Positions 11,201 through 23,251 of a stretch of DNA of 64,000 nt are shown in pieces. Source of the stretch: Casuarina equisetifolia. Its lineage: Eukaryota; Streptophyta; Magnoliopsida; Fagales; Casuarinaceae. The notes under the pieces were generated by a model. That model was not told where the DNA came from. It saw only the letters and a program-made list of their open reading frames with translations, and ran no database searches. Both the position numbers and the translations under genes were made by a program. Positions within the stretch are counted from its first letter, which is position 1. Each line of letters begins with the position of its first letter. The stretch covers positions 32,325,258-32,389,257 of the forward strand of contig CM052354.1 in assembly GCA_028551475.1 (NCBI GenBank). Direction: 5' to 3'.

Positions 11201-14028
11201 TCGATTAGATCGAATAATCTCAGGGTAAAGCTTCTGGAGATCTCGCACTGTTCCCATCACCAGCTACAAAAAGACAAATCATAGCAAGACTTAGCAAATG
11301 CTGCAGAAATTAAGAAGTTGTTGCTACTTGTTACCAAGTTTTAAAAGAAGATAACAACCCGGCAATCTAGTGGTTTGCTATTAGTTTGCCAGGACTTAGA
11401 TCTTAGATTCGACATCTTATACCACAATCCCTCCCACCAAAGAAAAAACAAAAGTTTCAAAAAGAAAAAGTAAGGAATGATACCACATTTGTGGAGGTTG
11501 AGCCATCACAAGGGGGTAGATCAATGATGTCCCGAAAGGTCATGATCTTCTTTCTAAGCTCCATCAACAAAGCTGAGTTGCTGGCACAACCGAATTTGCT
11601 ACATATTGTCATTCTTTCCTCTTCCTTCGGATTCTTGGATTGCTTGTTGCGTTGGTTATAGATTTTCATTACCTGCAGCAGTATTTACTTTGTGTCAAAG
11701 GTTGCAATAGTCTATTGAAAATCATAATTAGAGACTCACAAATCAATATAAGAATTTAGGCGTAAATAGAGTTGTGTGAACAAAAGAGAAAATGCAGAAG
11801 TTGAAGATAAACAAAAAGAGAAAAGGAAGGGAATAGAAAATGCCATTATCACAAAGCCAATGATCTTTGCTACAATATCACATGAAAGCAAAACATATTC
11901 TTGAACTAAGATTTTATTCTTTATTACAAAATAAAACCATACCTTCCTTTTATACACAATTTCAGCCAAGATAATGAATGATACTAAAAGACAATAAATA
12001 TTGTTGTGACAAGGGTGGTAGTAGAAAATCTTAGAATGATACTAAAAGACAATAAATATTGTTGTGACAAGGGTGGTAGTAGAAAATCTTAGAGACATTA
12101 ATGTATGGATCTAAATTGTTGGTAGAGAATCTTGAACCATGATCTCTTGTCAATTATATGTATGTAATTATCTTATTTCTTCAGCTCTAATATCTTCCCC
12201 ACAAACTTATGTATGGTAACACATTAGTTTGAAAGAAAGTTAGTTGTAACAATTAATGTGAAGGTTAAGCAAGTGTCAATAGAGATGAAGGTGCTAACAA
12301 AAGAGAAGGTGAAGTCTTGCATGTGATATCTAGCAATGAAGAGAACTATACACTCTAATGTATTTAAAAAGAAGCTAAAGAAAAAGATCATCAATGTTTA
12401 AAAAGGCAAGATTGGCATCTTGCAATAGTAAGAAGTTGATAACATGGAACATATTTGAGAAAAAAAAAAAGAATCCAAATAAATCAAGTTGAACTAGGAA
12501 GGGATAAAATACTTTTTCTTGAGAATCAACCTCATAGTTTCTCAAATGGGGGGAGAAGAAAGGATTCAAGAGAGGCCAATTTTATGTTGAAATCAACCTC
12601 AGAGTTTTCCAAACGAGAGAGAAGAGAGTAAGTAAAGAGGGCTTTGATTTGTAGAATCAACTCCAAAGTTTTTCAAATAGAGGAGAAAAGAGAAAGAAGA
12701 GAGAAAGTAAAGAGGCCTAAATGACAATAGGAGAGTTTGTTAAAAATAACATTGACAAAGAGAGAAAAGCAAATACCAGCAAATTAAAAAGGCCGAAAAA
12801 AACATTAGTAGATTTCAGAACAAGAAATAGTAAGATATAAAGGTATTGCACTCATTGGAAAGAAAAACAAAATCTCGAAATAACATCACAAAAGCTATGA
12901 AAAGGAAATAAATTTGAGTTTAGCAATTGACCAAAGAGATTGAGAAGAACAACCATAGAACCTTGTTGGAATGCAATATAAACATAAAAAGAAGAGACAA
13001 AATAATGTAAGACTTTTTTTTTTACTATATATTTGGCTTAACAAGGGTAAAAGGTCCAAGAACAAGACTTTCATCAAAATGCTCTAACACAAATTAAAAA
13101 TCATAATTAGAGACTCACTAGTGAATATAAAAATTTCAGCATAAACAAAGTTGCGTGAAGAAAAGAGAAAATGCAATAGTAAAAGAGAAACAAAAAGAGA
13201 AAAGTAAAAGAAAAGGAAATGTCATCATCACAAAGCCAATAGGCTTTGTTACCACACATGTTACAATAACACACAAGAGCAAACTATATTTTCAAGGTAA
13301 GATTTCATTTTTTATTACAAAACAAAACTTTACCTTCTTTCATACACAATTTTAGCCAAAACAATAAATGATAATAAGTGACAATCAATATAATTGTGAC
13401 AAAGGCGGTGGTAGAAAATCTTGAAGCCATTAATGTATGAATATGGTCGGTGGTAGAAAATCTTGGACGGTGATCTCTTATCAATTGCATGCAAGTAGTT
13501 ACCTTATTTTTTTAGCTCTAATATAGTAAAATGGGACGTAGACGATCTGTTGTTTCTAGATCTTCAAAATCCTGTGTTTGATTGCATGTTTTATCCGGAT
13601 CCGAAATAATTTAGGAACAAAATTAAGCAATGTGAAATCATTGTTTGGTAGTCAAATTCAATAAATAGGACACTTGAAAGTGTCTTTTGCTGGGGAAAAC
13701 CAAGATGGAATTTCATTGCCTCCTGCATCTAGGACTTATAGCTGAAGTTTCATAAAATATGTGGCGTTTCGGAAGTCAGTTCAAAGAAGGAAACTTAGAC
13801 TACAAAGTTCCCAGATATATATTGCGTAAAACCATTGGAATAAACTAGATGAAAACCAACATCGATTGAGAATGAAGAAAGACCGGGACAGCAAATTCTC
13901 CAATAACTTCAATATCAAGATATGTGAACTGGTGGATTTCAGGCCATGATAATCAAGATAGCAGGACAGAAAAGTACCTCAGATCCCTGCGCCTTGCGAC
14001 GAGCTAAACCGCAGCACCCTGCAGCCAT
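8265..14028 (-). CDS. At4g04980-like proline-rich protein with CHUP1-type C-terminal domain
   Basis: Nine exons, each joined in frame with GT-AG introns: 13978-14028, 11484-11672, 11168-11263, 10966-11089, 9294-10407, 9034-9199, 8782-8970, 8548-8700, 8265-8468. The product is 761 residues. The N-terminal part has LRKKIMTFRDIIDLPPCDGS, typical of the At4g04980 family. Residues ~328-460 are a polyproline region with runs of up to nine prolines, like formin FH1 segments that bind profilin. After MTKRSAYFQQIEEDVQKHAK, the C-terminal part follows the CHUP1/IPGA1 C-terminus, ending with FQFAFRVYTFAGG against FRFAFRVHQFAGG in CHUP1. CHUP1 links chloroplasts to actin. This protein lacks an obvious N-terminal membrane anchor and coiled coil, so a role with actin is inferred only from the C-terminus and polyproline. 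The start exon is short (17 codons) and is the least certain part. Intron 1 (2,305 bases) contains repeats. Confidence 0.85.
11713..12197. repeat. Left LTR-like direct repeat in intron 1
   Basis: About 480 bases starting at aaaatcataattagagactc and ending near agctctaatat, matched in the same orientation by 13091-13526. Shared landmarks in order include acaaaaagagaaaag, tcacaaagccaat, ttattacaaaa and gtagaaaatctt. The pair brackets ~890 bases without a recognisable retrotransposon protein, so this may be a non-autonomous LTR element or an old duplication. Confidence 0.55.
11976..12091. repeat. Perfect 58-bp tandem duplication
   Basis: Two adjacent identical 58-base units begin at 11976 and 12034 (each starting gaatgatactaaaag). 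The duplication lies inside the left LTR-like repeat and is absent from the right one, so it arose after the two repeats separated. Perfect identity suggests a recent event. Confidence 0.85.
12528..12720. repeat. Three imperfect purine-rich repeats between the LTR-like pair
   Basis: Three successive segments begin with aatcaac and contain agtttYtcaaa followed by a gagaagag-rich run. They lie in the internal part of the presumed intronic element. No coding capacity is seen. Confidence 0.4.
13091..13526. repeat. Right LTR-like direct repeat in intron 1
   Basis: Diverged direct partner of 11713-12197. It begins with aaaatcataattagagactc and ends at the same tagctctaatat string. It lacks the 58-base internal duplication. 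Confidence 0.55.
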
Positions 14029-17000
14029 CGCGGATCATCAAAATCACGTCTTCTACAGGCTTGAATGACACGGGAATATGATTATGTAGATATAGATTAT
14101 CAAAGAATGACCACAAAACTTTACCTTTTCCGGTCAGATCCTTTTTGTTTGAAAGGACTCCAGGGTTTAACTGATGCGGAAACATCCGGACCGATTATTC
14201 TAAAAGCTCAGCGATGACCTTGAACGAGTCTCTTCAGCCTGAGTTGGGGCAGAATGCAATGCAGAAACCAAAAGAAGAAGCAGAATACAATTCCAAGTTA
14301 ATTTGCGTGTGATAACCAAAAATTACGTGCTTAGCACTCCGGCCCGTGCAAGTGCGAGTGGACAACCACTAATTGGAACTTCTCCACGAAGAGAGTCAAG
14401 GAGAGAAAGGAAAGACTGGTCTTTGTATGGAGGAACATACGCGTTACAAGTTCCTGCCGTCTCGGTCTAGTCTTTGTGCTATTGGGTGTACTATTAACGG
14501 CTAACTGATCCACCCTTTCGGCACTTGCCAGCTAAAGAGAAGGTAGACAGCTTTTCAGTTTATGTAGGAAAGGGTTGTTGTTTGCTCTACTAATCTAGTT
14601 TGTAACAAAAAAAGGCCAATTTCGCTACAATTTCCTAAATTTAAATAGGATAGTGTAGAACGAAACTGGATACCGTTCATCCATCATAATAAAAAATTTG
14701 CCAATTTTTTGAGATTTACGAGGAAGCATTGGAGAATGTTACGAATGTGATTAGCACTTGAGTTATGACAGATGATATTAAAACGAAGTAATAAGACAAA
14801 CCAATGTTTTGGAAGCTTTAAAGATTTGAATGAGACCAACGATTAAATTAGATTATTCAATTATATTGTATGTATTCAAACTAATACAATTTTGATTAAT
14901 CTTTTTGAGATATGATCTCGTCTGAATTCTTTTAAACATTTTCGTGCAAAAAGCAAAGAAGAAACCACTTCTAGATCTTGATAGTTCTCAAGGTAAGATC
15001 ATGACATAAAAAAGAAAGTTTTCAATGATCTATATCAAATGACTGCCGATCTCTCCTATCCCACATTATAATAGTTTATCTTAATTTTATGTGAAAAATA
15101 GCATGTATTTGGTACCCCAAGGTTCCAATTGGTGAAGGTGGAAGTAAAAACCTAACGCTGACAACTCTTTTATTAATCTATCAAAACGGAAGGTCAACAT
15201 ACTTTATAATTCATAAAGGAGGGCTGTAACAAATTAGAGAAATCAAGAGGAAGAGCTAGAGTTTCACCTACTTCTCAAAAAACAAGGTGTAGGCTTGAAT
15301 AACTAGGACGTATGGGTATCCCTGGATAACAATTATGGGACAAAACGCAAGTAAGAGAGCAAAAGAAATTCATATCAAACGAGTTGTAGAATCCTTGGTT
15401 CCTTTGCAACATTCAAGGCAGACACTCTAAACATACGAAATATTTTGAGAATCCTGAGATTATCTCAACTACGTAGTGGGTAGAATGATTCGGTCCTTGA
15501 GCAAATACTATCTTAACAACATCGTAGAGCAAATGATTGGATCAATTTTAGGCGGCCGTATTGCATGTTGCGCTCTATGTTGCCTTTTCTCCTTGAACAT
15601 TATCGCACCTGACAGAAGCTATTTTTGTGCAGAATGTTGGTTTTTTTTTTTTTTTGTAAGGGACCATATAAAATAGCTAGACACGTATTAATTCGTAACA
15701 GATGATGATAAGAAGGATTCATATCATGAATTATAAGCAAAATAAAGGGCCTGTGCCAACCACTTCTGGATGCAGTTCTTTGCTCATCATATCGTGCTGG
15801 AAGAGTTGAGTTGGGGGGAAAAAAACGAGCGCTACTATCTATGCATCTAAAAGCAGTTCAACGTAAATAAAAATTAAAAACAAAAAGAAATTGCTCAGTG
15901 TGACGGTAAATGTGAATCTAAATAAATATCCTTAAAGTAATATTTAAATATAAAAATATCTTCTAAATTTATAAGTTAACTTTTAGGTTGAATTTTGAAT
16001 TCTTTTTTTAATATGGTAATAGACCCTCAAGTTGACTCCTTCAAATCTTATTCAGTTTGAGCCCATTAGATATGATTAATGTTGGGGATTCATTTCATTC
16101 CTATCAAGAGCTAGCTTTTGGGTTCAATTTTGAGCTTATTTCTAAAAGGGTGACAGAGCTCATATTGATTTATTATAATTTTCTTTTAATCTTAAATCTT
16201 TACAATATGCTTGATTTGTGAATAACAACCATTACACTCTTGGTTAATCTTGAGCTCAAGAAATGCTCAACGTATGAAAGTGTTAAAGGAAAGTCCTACA
16301 TTAAAAACATATGATCATTTGATAATGTTTAAGGATAAAAAAATGTCCCTCCAATTTATAAATTAACTTTTAGATTAAACTTTAAACTTATTTTTAATAC
16401 AAATAACATCTTGGATTTAAGTAACAAGACTTTGCTTGTTTGGCAAATTTAGTTCAAAAAATTTTCCTTCCTCCTTGCTAAATATGACCTCCGATCTCTG
16501 GGGTAATTAGGGTTGGTGAACCAACCCATAACTAGATTTATTCAAATCAGGGCCCCATTTCATTTTTTTTTTAATTTTAAGGTGCAGAAAACAAGCGTCA
16601 AATCTAAAATCTCCGAGACAAAGAAGCCTTAAGCCGCTACTAACTCTATTCGGCCACTAGGATGTCAAGTCCATTTCTGGTGATCCTGAAGGAACAGGCC
16701 ACATAGCAGGACATGGAGGATGTCGGTCATGGATCTGTAGTCGTAAGTGCGCCAAAGAATCTGGGCTGTCAACTGAAAATTTGTGTTTGTGGATGGCGTC
16801 TAATGATGCAAGCAAGTTATCATCTACGCAGGATGTGACACTCAAATCACAGGAAAGTCCCTATATGTCGCAAAAAAAAAAAAAAAGCGCTTACATATTT
16901 GTAATTAGATTGCAGCTTTTTACATAAGTTGTATCTGGGTGTATGTGCACGTAGAGTTCTAGGAATCTTGAACCAGGAAACAAGTTCACTTTTTTGCATA

Positions 17001-19970
17001 AAAGTGTACAGCAGGTAACTTTTTCTTCCCGATATCCATAGGTAACTCCGGAAAGTGGATGGTTCCGTAACCCAAAATACGGACTAACCTATCACAATGA
17101 TCATATGGTTATTGATAAGTAGTTAAAAAGTTTTAGACCAACAGAGGGGTTCTTGCACTTGCAAAAGATTCTGATCTGTGCGAGCCATCAAACGATAGTT
17201 GAAGTTCTCGTTCTAGAACATGTGTGAGCAGAATTCAAGACAAGGTTTCGGCTGGGTTTTTGTTTATTTTATTTATGAAGTCTGCCAAGGCATCCAACCC
17301 CGAAGCAGAAGTCGGCCCCTCTTTTCTGCCGAATATGCTGACTAACATCTGCAAAATCTTGTTAAAACACTGCGAGTCCCAAGTTCCCATTCCGGTCCAT
17401 GGTTTTTAGTTTTTCCTGTGTACTGATCTAGTGGGTTTCATTGAAGGTCACCAAGACTCCAGAATATGCCGCCAGGATCGGAAAATAAACCACCGGGAAG
17501 GAGGCGAGTAACTTCTGTGAAATGGCTAGCCACTTGGTTTCTGGGACAACTCTCAGAGGCCGGCACCGGCATGAAATGTAGAAGTAATTGCTTCATCCCA
17601 AAGCGAAGCTTCTGGGAAGAAACAAAGAAGTAGTTTCAATGATCGATCTTCCAACTGCTGAATCACCACCACGTACTCCAATTAATTACACCAGTTTTGG
17701 TTCAGGCGCATGGTGCTAACGAAAACATTCTTACACGATCAGTTTCAGAATTTTTCCTCTCCATTGAGCAATTTTAATCATCATGGTCGTCATCAAGGTT
17801 ATAGTTGTTCTTGTTAGCTTTCTCTGTCTTGTAATTGCCCGGAATATGCTCTTTCAGCTGACCCGAAATTACTTAGAAGTAGCTATTAACCGACTTGGCT
17901 CAAGACTGATTTTCAATCAACTGAAAACCGCTAGTAGCATTAATGTTTTTCTTTTTTTTTTTTTCACAAAAGACAGAAATCTATTAACAGCATGTGATGC
18001 GTGACCTTCTTGCTTTTCAAGTACTAAGCAATGAAGTCGCACGTCAAAAAAGAAGGCATGTACCATAAAAGCTGAGATAATGCTTTTTCCAGTAGGGCCT
18101 TCTAAAAATAGGTGGTCCTACATTTATTCACATAATATTATAACCAATTCTTTCATATATTTTAACTAAATCTTGTAAATGGGTTAATACTTTACAAAGA
18201 AGACATTTGTGATGTGTTTTATAAATTTAGATAATTTTTTTTATTGAAGATTTAAAAAAACATAGACCTAAGTCTTTCACTCTAAATAGTTTTATATAAC
18301 TATTTTTCTCAATTTTTATTAAAATAGTTTTATATAACTATTTTTCTCAATTTTTATCGGTACAATTACTATTGGTGACAAGTTTTGAAACCCAAAAATA
18401 TAGATCGGCCTTTAACATAGGCAAACCACTTAAACTTCATTGAAACTAAAACACAAATGATGCATTTTAAAGCTTCGAGTTGTTCACAAGATTTGCATTT
18501 CAATACAAAATTGACCCACGAAGGAAATAACGAAGAAAAATCACTTCAGACCATCCAACATCAAACATGTATTTTCGTAGCACCGACTCATAGACCACGT
18601 GTTGCACTAACGAGCTACGTTCACATTACTGATCCACATACTCATATACTACTCTCGTACGATAAGTACGGAATCTCAGGGAGGCAACAGCTGGGGAAGC
18701 GAATATTCTGGTTTAATTTCAGAAGCAACCTGCACAACTTCTTGTGAATATCGTATCTCTCTCTTGCCAGAAGATAGAAAAACGAGTTAGTTTTTCATAA
18801 CACCATCTATCGTCAACATCAGGACAGGTAATTCTGACAACAACCGCAGCTTCTGTGTTTATGTGATTGTGTCGGTTGATACCTTTCTTTTTTAGGAATA
18901 TGGAGTTGAATTTCGCTGCTTGTGGTGAAGTAACATTTTCTACTAGTAAGTTATAAATAATATTTGACATACCTTAAAAAAAATTTAATCACTTACGTAG
19001 AAGTTTAATTGAAACTATCGAGAAATTACTATCTGAATGATAGGATTGGAGTTGCTCTCACTTTCTTTTTGCTTTAAAAAAAAAAAAAGAAATATACCCA
19101 AAAATATTAGCAGAACAATCATTCAGAAAGGTAGTTCTTATACGGCAAGCTTCTTCTTATTTTAACTTAATTTGAAATAAGCCAACGTATATGAGGGTTG
19201 GCAGTGGGTTAATCATTTATGAAACTCTTGTCCCTTGCATCACATGCCTTGGTATGCAGACGGCGACATACATCATGAAAATTAGATAGTTTTTGAAGTA
19301 TCAATTCATTTTGATGTGCTATATGATGCCTAATTATGCATGGATTGACCACTTTATAACGATGATATAACCACCAAAAATAACCCAATTGTTAACAAAT
19401 AGTATTGATTTCAATTTGGATATGAGAAAAATTTTCTTCTTATTTACTTATTTATATTTTTTTAATACTTACACACCAACTCAATATCAAGCTTGAAATT
19501 AAAAGATTTCAGACTACCTTAGCCTACCAAAAGGCCAACGCGTCCCAACTTATTTATTCATTTATGGCTTTTAGAAGATGGGTATTTTGAATTACACTGA
19601 TTGGCCTGCAGATGGCAGCACGCTGAAAAGATATATGAACAGAACTTTAAAAGGGTCTCAGGATATACTACTGGGTAGAGATTTTAATAGCCGCAATCAG
19701 AGCAACGTGCCAAAAGTGCTTACCCACCTGTTTTCTGATTCACAAAACCATGCAAAAAGATGGATAGCGACCATTTCAGCGGGAATCCCATGCTAGTTAC
19801 GAATTAACGTGTTTGAAGGTTCATGACAGTTCCCAACATGCCCAGCGTCAATATTTTCAAAGATCTTACTCTCTTTCCCTGCCCTTGAATACACAGCAGT
19901 TTCGTCAGGTCCAAATATGAATTAGAATTCCGCCTTGAAAATCAAACCCCGAGTCATCAACCGAAGCCAT
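14029..19970. other. Gene-poor intergenic region
   Basis: The part next to 14028 should be the promoter and leader of the CHUP1-like gene. The rest is AT-rich, with direct repeats at about 15940-16060 and 16330-16430 (both with a ttataaRttaacttttagRtt core) and a tandem repeat at 18284-18357. Small open frames at 15476, 16657, 17224, 17466 and 19578 match no family known to me. Confidence 0.45.
18284..18357. repeat. 38-bp tandem repeat, two copies
   Basis: The unit aaatagttttatataac...caatttttat occurs twice head to tail, starting at 18284 and 18322. It is AT-rich with no coding potential. Confidence 0.75.
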
Positions 19971-20080
19971 TTTGTATATATAACCCCCACGCCATCATCT
20001 TCCAACAGAGAAAACATAACCAAAACAAAACCGAAACTTAGCTTCAGAAACACGAAAGCCGGTATCTTCCTCAAGCAGCC

Positions 20081-20795
20081 ATGCAGCGTGCACCAGCCTT
20101 GGCCAAGAGCTTTGCTAGTAAAGTTCTTCCTCACCGCAGCCAAATCCGAACGATATCCCGCCCTTGCGACGTGTTTATAAACCACCGGGGAATCGATACG
20201 AAGAGAACCATTTCCGGCTTGCTGTATTACCATCTTTCCATGCTCAGGCTCCGGCCCTTCCTCGATAGCCAGAATATGAAGCCTGGGGAAAGGTTGTTTG
20301 ACAAGATTGACACCGCTATTCGAGGTTGCAAGGTCGGAGTTGCAGTATTCTCGCCGCGGTACTGCAATTCCTACTTTTGCCTCCACGAACTCGCTCTTTT
20401 GATGGAATGCAAGAAGCGCGTTATTCCCGTTTTCTGCGATGTGAAACCATCGCAGCTTCGGGTTATGGACGACGGAACTCGTACGCCGGAAGAGCTCCGG
20501 AGGTTCAGCTGGGCACTCGAGGAAGCGAAATACACCGTCGGGCTCACGTTTGACTCGTTGACAGGGTACATTCCCCGTCTTTTCTTTCCATTTCATTGTT
20601 ATATAGCCTTTGATTAGTATATAAAATCGACGAACAGATGTTTGACAAGGTGTTATCTCGCTTTTCCTCTTGGTTTTCAGGGACTGGTCAGAATTCCTCG
20701 CATCTGCTTCCGATGCAATCATAAAGAATTTGGTCGAAGTAGATGGGGAACGACTGGAGAAGAGCCTAAAATACCGCGTGGATCGACGACAGTGA
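20081..20795 (+). CDS. TIR-only (TX-type) NADase-like immune protein
   Basis: Two exons, 20081-20565 and 20681-20795, join in frame (ACA GG|G GAC) to give 199 residues. The TIR domain starts at CDVFINHRGIDT (29-40; the RGxDT box). It continues through LFDKIDTAIRGCKVGVAVFS and SPRYCNSYFCLHEL (91-104), where E103 is in the position of the catalytic glutamate of plant TIR NADases, and VIPVFCDVKPSQLR. It ends in DWSEFLASASDAI. There is no NB-ARC, LRR or transmembrane segment. Plant TIR-only proteins hydrolyse NAD+ to signalling nucleotides and can trigger immune responses. This sequence resembles the conserved short TIR group, not a broken TNL gene. The first ~28 residues are basic and Ser/Ala-rich, so an organelle-targeting peptide is possible. 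A TATATATAA string lies about 105 bases upstream. Confidence 0.9.
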
Positions 20796-23251
20796 AGCTG
20801 AAATGAACAAAGGTTCATCAAAATCCGCAAGGAAGAACACAGTTTCGCTTTGATTGATTACTAATACTAGTTATACGTTGTTTCATTCTATTCTTTTGTA
20901 TAGCAGATCAAAAGGAATTCGATTGATCTTTAGTTCTTTTGCTGGTTGGTTCAGTTTAGGAATTGTAAAATTCCTTTCTCTTTTTCTTTTTCTGTATTCT
21001 ATGATTGTTTTTAACGGTGTTCTTCAATAGAAAGGAGACCTTTTGTACGAAAATCTAAGTCAAATAGAATGTCAAGTTCGTTTTCATTACTCTTTTTTCT
21101 GGTCATTTGCTGATAGAAGAGAGCTACAACTTGCTATTTGAAGTCCTTTCAAAGACTTCGGGTGCGGTCGACTATTAACGGAAATTGCTATCTAAGCTCC
21201 TTGAACTTATGCCGAAGCTCTCCGCCATTGCCTATGTTGTTTCTAGCAGATTCAATAGCATCCATGATAATAAATACGAGTAAATATATAACATAATAAG
21301 CTTAATTACAGATTTATAGTTAGAGATGCTACCTATCAACTTGTGCTCATGAAATGGCACCGAATGGATAAGAATATCCAGAGGAATTTACACATTGGTT
21401 ACCGCGCTTCACGTTATTTTCCACACGGCGGAGCAGCCGTGGATATTCCTTGGCAGGCCATCAAAACCATTTTGTTTATTTCATGTATGCATGTGAAAAC
21501 AGTATCCTATGGTTTTTCTGTTTCTTTGATTACGGGAAAGTCAATTATATTGTCAAGTGCAAAAAGGGGTAGGGAGATTTGCCATCACATCGCATGAGAT
21601 CTTTTCTAAACGTTCGGTTTGTTAGTCATGTCAGATGAAATGCTACAAGTATGGACAACGTTTGTGGACATTATGAATGTGTCCCATTAACACGTTGTGC
21701 ATTAGAGGGCAGTTTTGTTTCTGGGTATTACAAGGAATTCATTGATATGCTTCAAATGTACAGAAGCTTTTGAACGTCTTTAGACAAGAACAGCAATGCA
21801 TAAGGAACTCCATTGGGAACAAGAAAGGAGAGCAAACGAGACATAACAACGAAATTAAAGGGTATAATAAATTACTAGAAGTTATGATTCTAGTCAAATT
21901 GGTAAATTTTAAGACGGAAAAGAGATACTTAATATTCTATAGCTATTCCAAAGCTAAGGAGTTTCGTCCTTGGACATATACGTGGTCCTCCGATTCTTCT
22001 TTATTCAGAAGACTTTCTTATGCTTGAATGGTCTCGTCGTTTCAGGAAGAACAGAGAAAGGAATGCAGGTTCCATGTAGGATAATAGGTTTCCTTTTTTT
22101 TTTTTCCAAATTTTGAAGGAAAAGTATTTGCTAACTTGTAAGATTCATGAATTTATAATGAAGGAAACCCAAAAGTAAATGTATTCGGACTTTATTTTTC
22201 GGATAGAGAATGGAAAAAGTTATATAAGATCTGAAGATTTGATTGGAAGAATTTATTATCAAGGAGATCCAAAGAGAAAATATAGGACAATGAACCTTTA
22301 AGCTTATAGCCTTATTCTTGTAAAGATATGATCTTTAACCCTACTTTCAATCATCAATTAAAGCAATCAGATCCTTATTTACTATATATATATATATATA
22401 TGTAGCCTTATACCTACACCGACCAACGCGCAAGCAAAAGGACCAGACGCCCACAAAGACTACAGCAAAAACCTTTCAGCTATGCTTGACCTGGGATTGA
22501 CTATTGAATATAAAATTCTTAGTGTCTCTGTCACATCGCCCAAGTAGAAAAGTCCTACCAACTACTCGTAATTCATGCTATGTTGGTCAATGTTTCATTC
22601 GTGGAGGGCCTTTGAACTTTAGCAAAAGCTTTTTTGCTGTTCTTCTCTTTCCTCGGTGGATGATCATTGACACCTCTTTTATCTCTTCCGATGTTGCTAC
22701 GCAAACCTAAAAGCGGCACACAGAATTTTTTTTTGGGGGATAATTTAGTTAAAGGTCAAGGCACAGCTTAAAGCTGCCTGATTTTGGGATTCATCATCGT
22801 CGCTGCTTCGAACTTGAATAAGAGTTACAAGAGTGAACAGTAACGTAATATTTTGATGGGTGAGTTATGGTTTCAAGACCGTGCTATGATAATATGCAAA
22901 TCAAAGAAATGACTGGTGGTGGGAGAAACCAATCAATGGTATTCAGGTAACAGAACAAAATTAAGTCCAATTAATTAAAAAAAAGGAAAAAAAAAAAAAA
23001 GAGAAAAGAGCCCTCCTCCTCCTACTTTACATAACGGGTTTGCAACAGTAATTCTTGGTAAAAGTTGGGTGATTGGAAGCAAACTTTCATACCTGAAATG
23101 GTTGTCTTTCACTGACAGCCGACCCCACATGCTTTTGTCTCTGTCGCTAACATGGAATACGCTTTGTTCTATTCCCATTTTACTTACCTCAGGTTCACAG
23201 CTCTGTTCTTCACTTCTTAAGCGTCCTCATTTCATTAAATATTCATCAATG
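20796..23251. other. Intergenic DNA downstream of the TIR gene
   Basis: No gene supported. It contains a short TA repeat near 22383-22401 and long A/T runs. Open frames at 21343-21597, 21770-22027 and 22504-22710 show no recognisable family. Confidence 0.45.

Noticed and set aside
13979..14185. Minus-strand frame of 68 codons at the start of the CHUP1-like gene
   Set aside because: A different frame across the same bases (ATG at 14028) leads in phase into exon 2, while this one hits a stop at the donor site.
17466..17640. Small basic open frame beginning MPPGSENKPPGRRR
   Set aside because: About 55 codons, no family match and no context; it could be chance.
19922..20830. Minus-strand open frame of 302 codons
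   Set aside because: It is antisense to the TIR gene, whose plus-strand exons encode a clear conserved domain. The minus frame has no recognisable family.
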